A program made the translations under genes and the position numbers. From Liolophura sinensis (lineage: Eukaryota > Mollusca > Polyplacophora > Chitonida > Chitonidae): a DNA stretch of 64,000 nt. The notes beneath the pieces are model-generated. The model saw nothing but the letters and a program-made list of their open reading frames with translations. It made no database searches and was not told the DNA's origin. Below are positions 63,536 to 64,000 of this stretch, piece by piece (the stretch's first letter is position 1; every line of letters starts with the position of its first letter). The stretch is taken from positions 10,108,001 through 10,172,000 of the forward strand of contig NC_088300.1 in assembly GCF_032854445.1 (NCBI RefSeq), written 5' to 3'.

Positions 63536-63951
63536 CTGGAATGTAACACACATAGTCATGTAACATAATATCTACGGATAGGATCATCTGAAAATGGGTT
63601 TCTCTCTGTTCCCTTAAGATTGAATAAATGAATGATCATGGCTAAATGCCACTTAAATGACATTTGCAATTTTATAGCCATACTGTGGCAAGAACATGTC
63701 TAAACCATGAGGAAATAAACCCTTAAAATTGAAAGTAAATATATCCAACAAGCCGATTCAACATTTCATGATCTTCGTAATAATACAAGATATATATACT
63801 CTTTCTGGCATTCCACCGGCATTCCTGCCTTAGTTGGTTGGCAGCCCACTTCTTTGGTGTTAATTGTGACTCTTCAATGAACTGAGGCCATTCTACCATG
63901 TGCATCAATCTAGAGTTACAATAGCCAGAGCCAATACGGCACTTCTACTCA
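63536..63951. other. Probable YLPM1 intron
   Basis: On the minus strand an open stretch at about 63790-63905 reads MVEWPQFIEESQLTPKKWAA, NQLRQECRWNARK and is preceded by an AG (GTAACTCTAG). It has no good donor in a phase that fits the exon at 63301-63535, so I do not call it an exon. Confidence 0.4.
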
Positions 63952-64000
63952 CTTATGTTGGGATCTGTACACTTTAGGCTGGGCTGCCTTTCTTTGTTGT
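63952..64000 (-). CDS. YLPM1: Possible 3' end of an upstream YLPM1 exon
   Basis: On the minus strand the window edge reads in one frame QQRKAAQPKVYRSQH followed by AA and GTGAGTAG, a strong donor-like site (AA/GTGAGT). A Gln/Lys-rich exon would suit the N-terminal region of YLPM1. However, the frame would leave two bases, whereas the next exon found (63535) starts in phase 0, so either a small exon is missing between them or this is not an exon. Confidence 0.3.

Noticed and set aside
63723-63908. Minus-strand frame MVEWPQFIEESQLTPKKWAA as a YLPM1 exon
   Set aside because: An acceptor-like AG is present, but no GT donor gives the phase 0 needed by the next exon; similarity to YLPM1 not seen.

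Overview
The window is eukaryotic, intron-rich, AT-biased invertebrate DNA, most likely from a bivalve or another mollusc. The pointers are two tRNA-headed SINE families with mollusc-type sequence (one ends in a direct-repeat TAAATAAATAAA tail, the other in ACTCACTCACTC), frequent ACATGTACATGT motifs, and the protein similarity of the single gene found. Species is not determined.

One protein-coding gene could be built: the YLPM1 (ZAP3) orthologue on the minus strand. Twenty coding exons between 63535 and 10118 join without a frame break into 4578 nt (1525 residues plus stop). All 20 have GT/AG boundaries, and the codon phase agrees at all 19 junctions. The 5' end of the gene, including promoter and start codon, lies beyond 64000. 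In order the protein has a Gln-rich segment and helical W/Q-rich repeats, a long Arg-Gly-rich disordered region, an RD/RE-rich segment, a P-loop kinase-like domain (Walker A GPPGSGKS), and a conserved C-terminus with a KKRVRW motif of the PP1-docking type. Positions 1-10117 lie downstream of the gene and hold no gene I recognise.

The rest is non-coding. The two largest introns (11.3 and 19.3 kb) isolate a 49-nt exon and are full of minisatellites. More than a dozen arrays with units of 24-74 bp sum to about 13 kb, roughly a fifth of the window. Most arrays differ in unit sequence, so they look locally born. Several sit flush against YLPM1 splice sites, and two carry repeated copies of a 3' splice site. 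The clearest is a 67-bp array upstream of the Walker A exon, whose unit contains the acceptor plus the first bases of the exon at an exact 67-nt spacing. This is the observation I rate highest.

SINE copies, mostly truncated, are scattered throughout. The best are 51693-51952 (full length, with target-site duplication) and 53665-54025 (full length), plus a roughly 30-bp tail insertion at 8303-8331 with a 13-bp target-site duplication. No CRISPR array, operon or prokaryotic feature is present.
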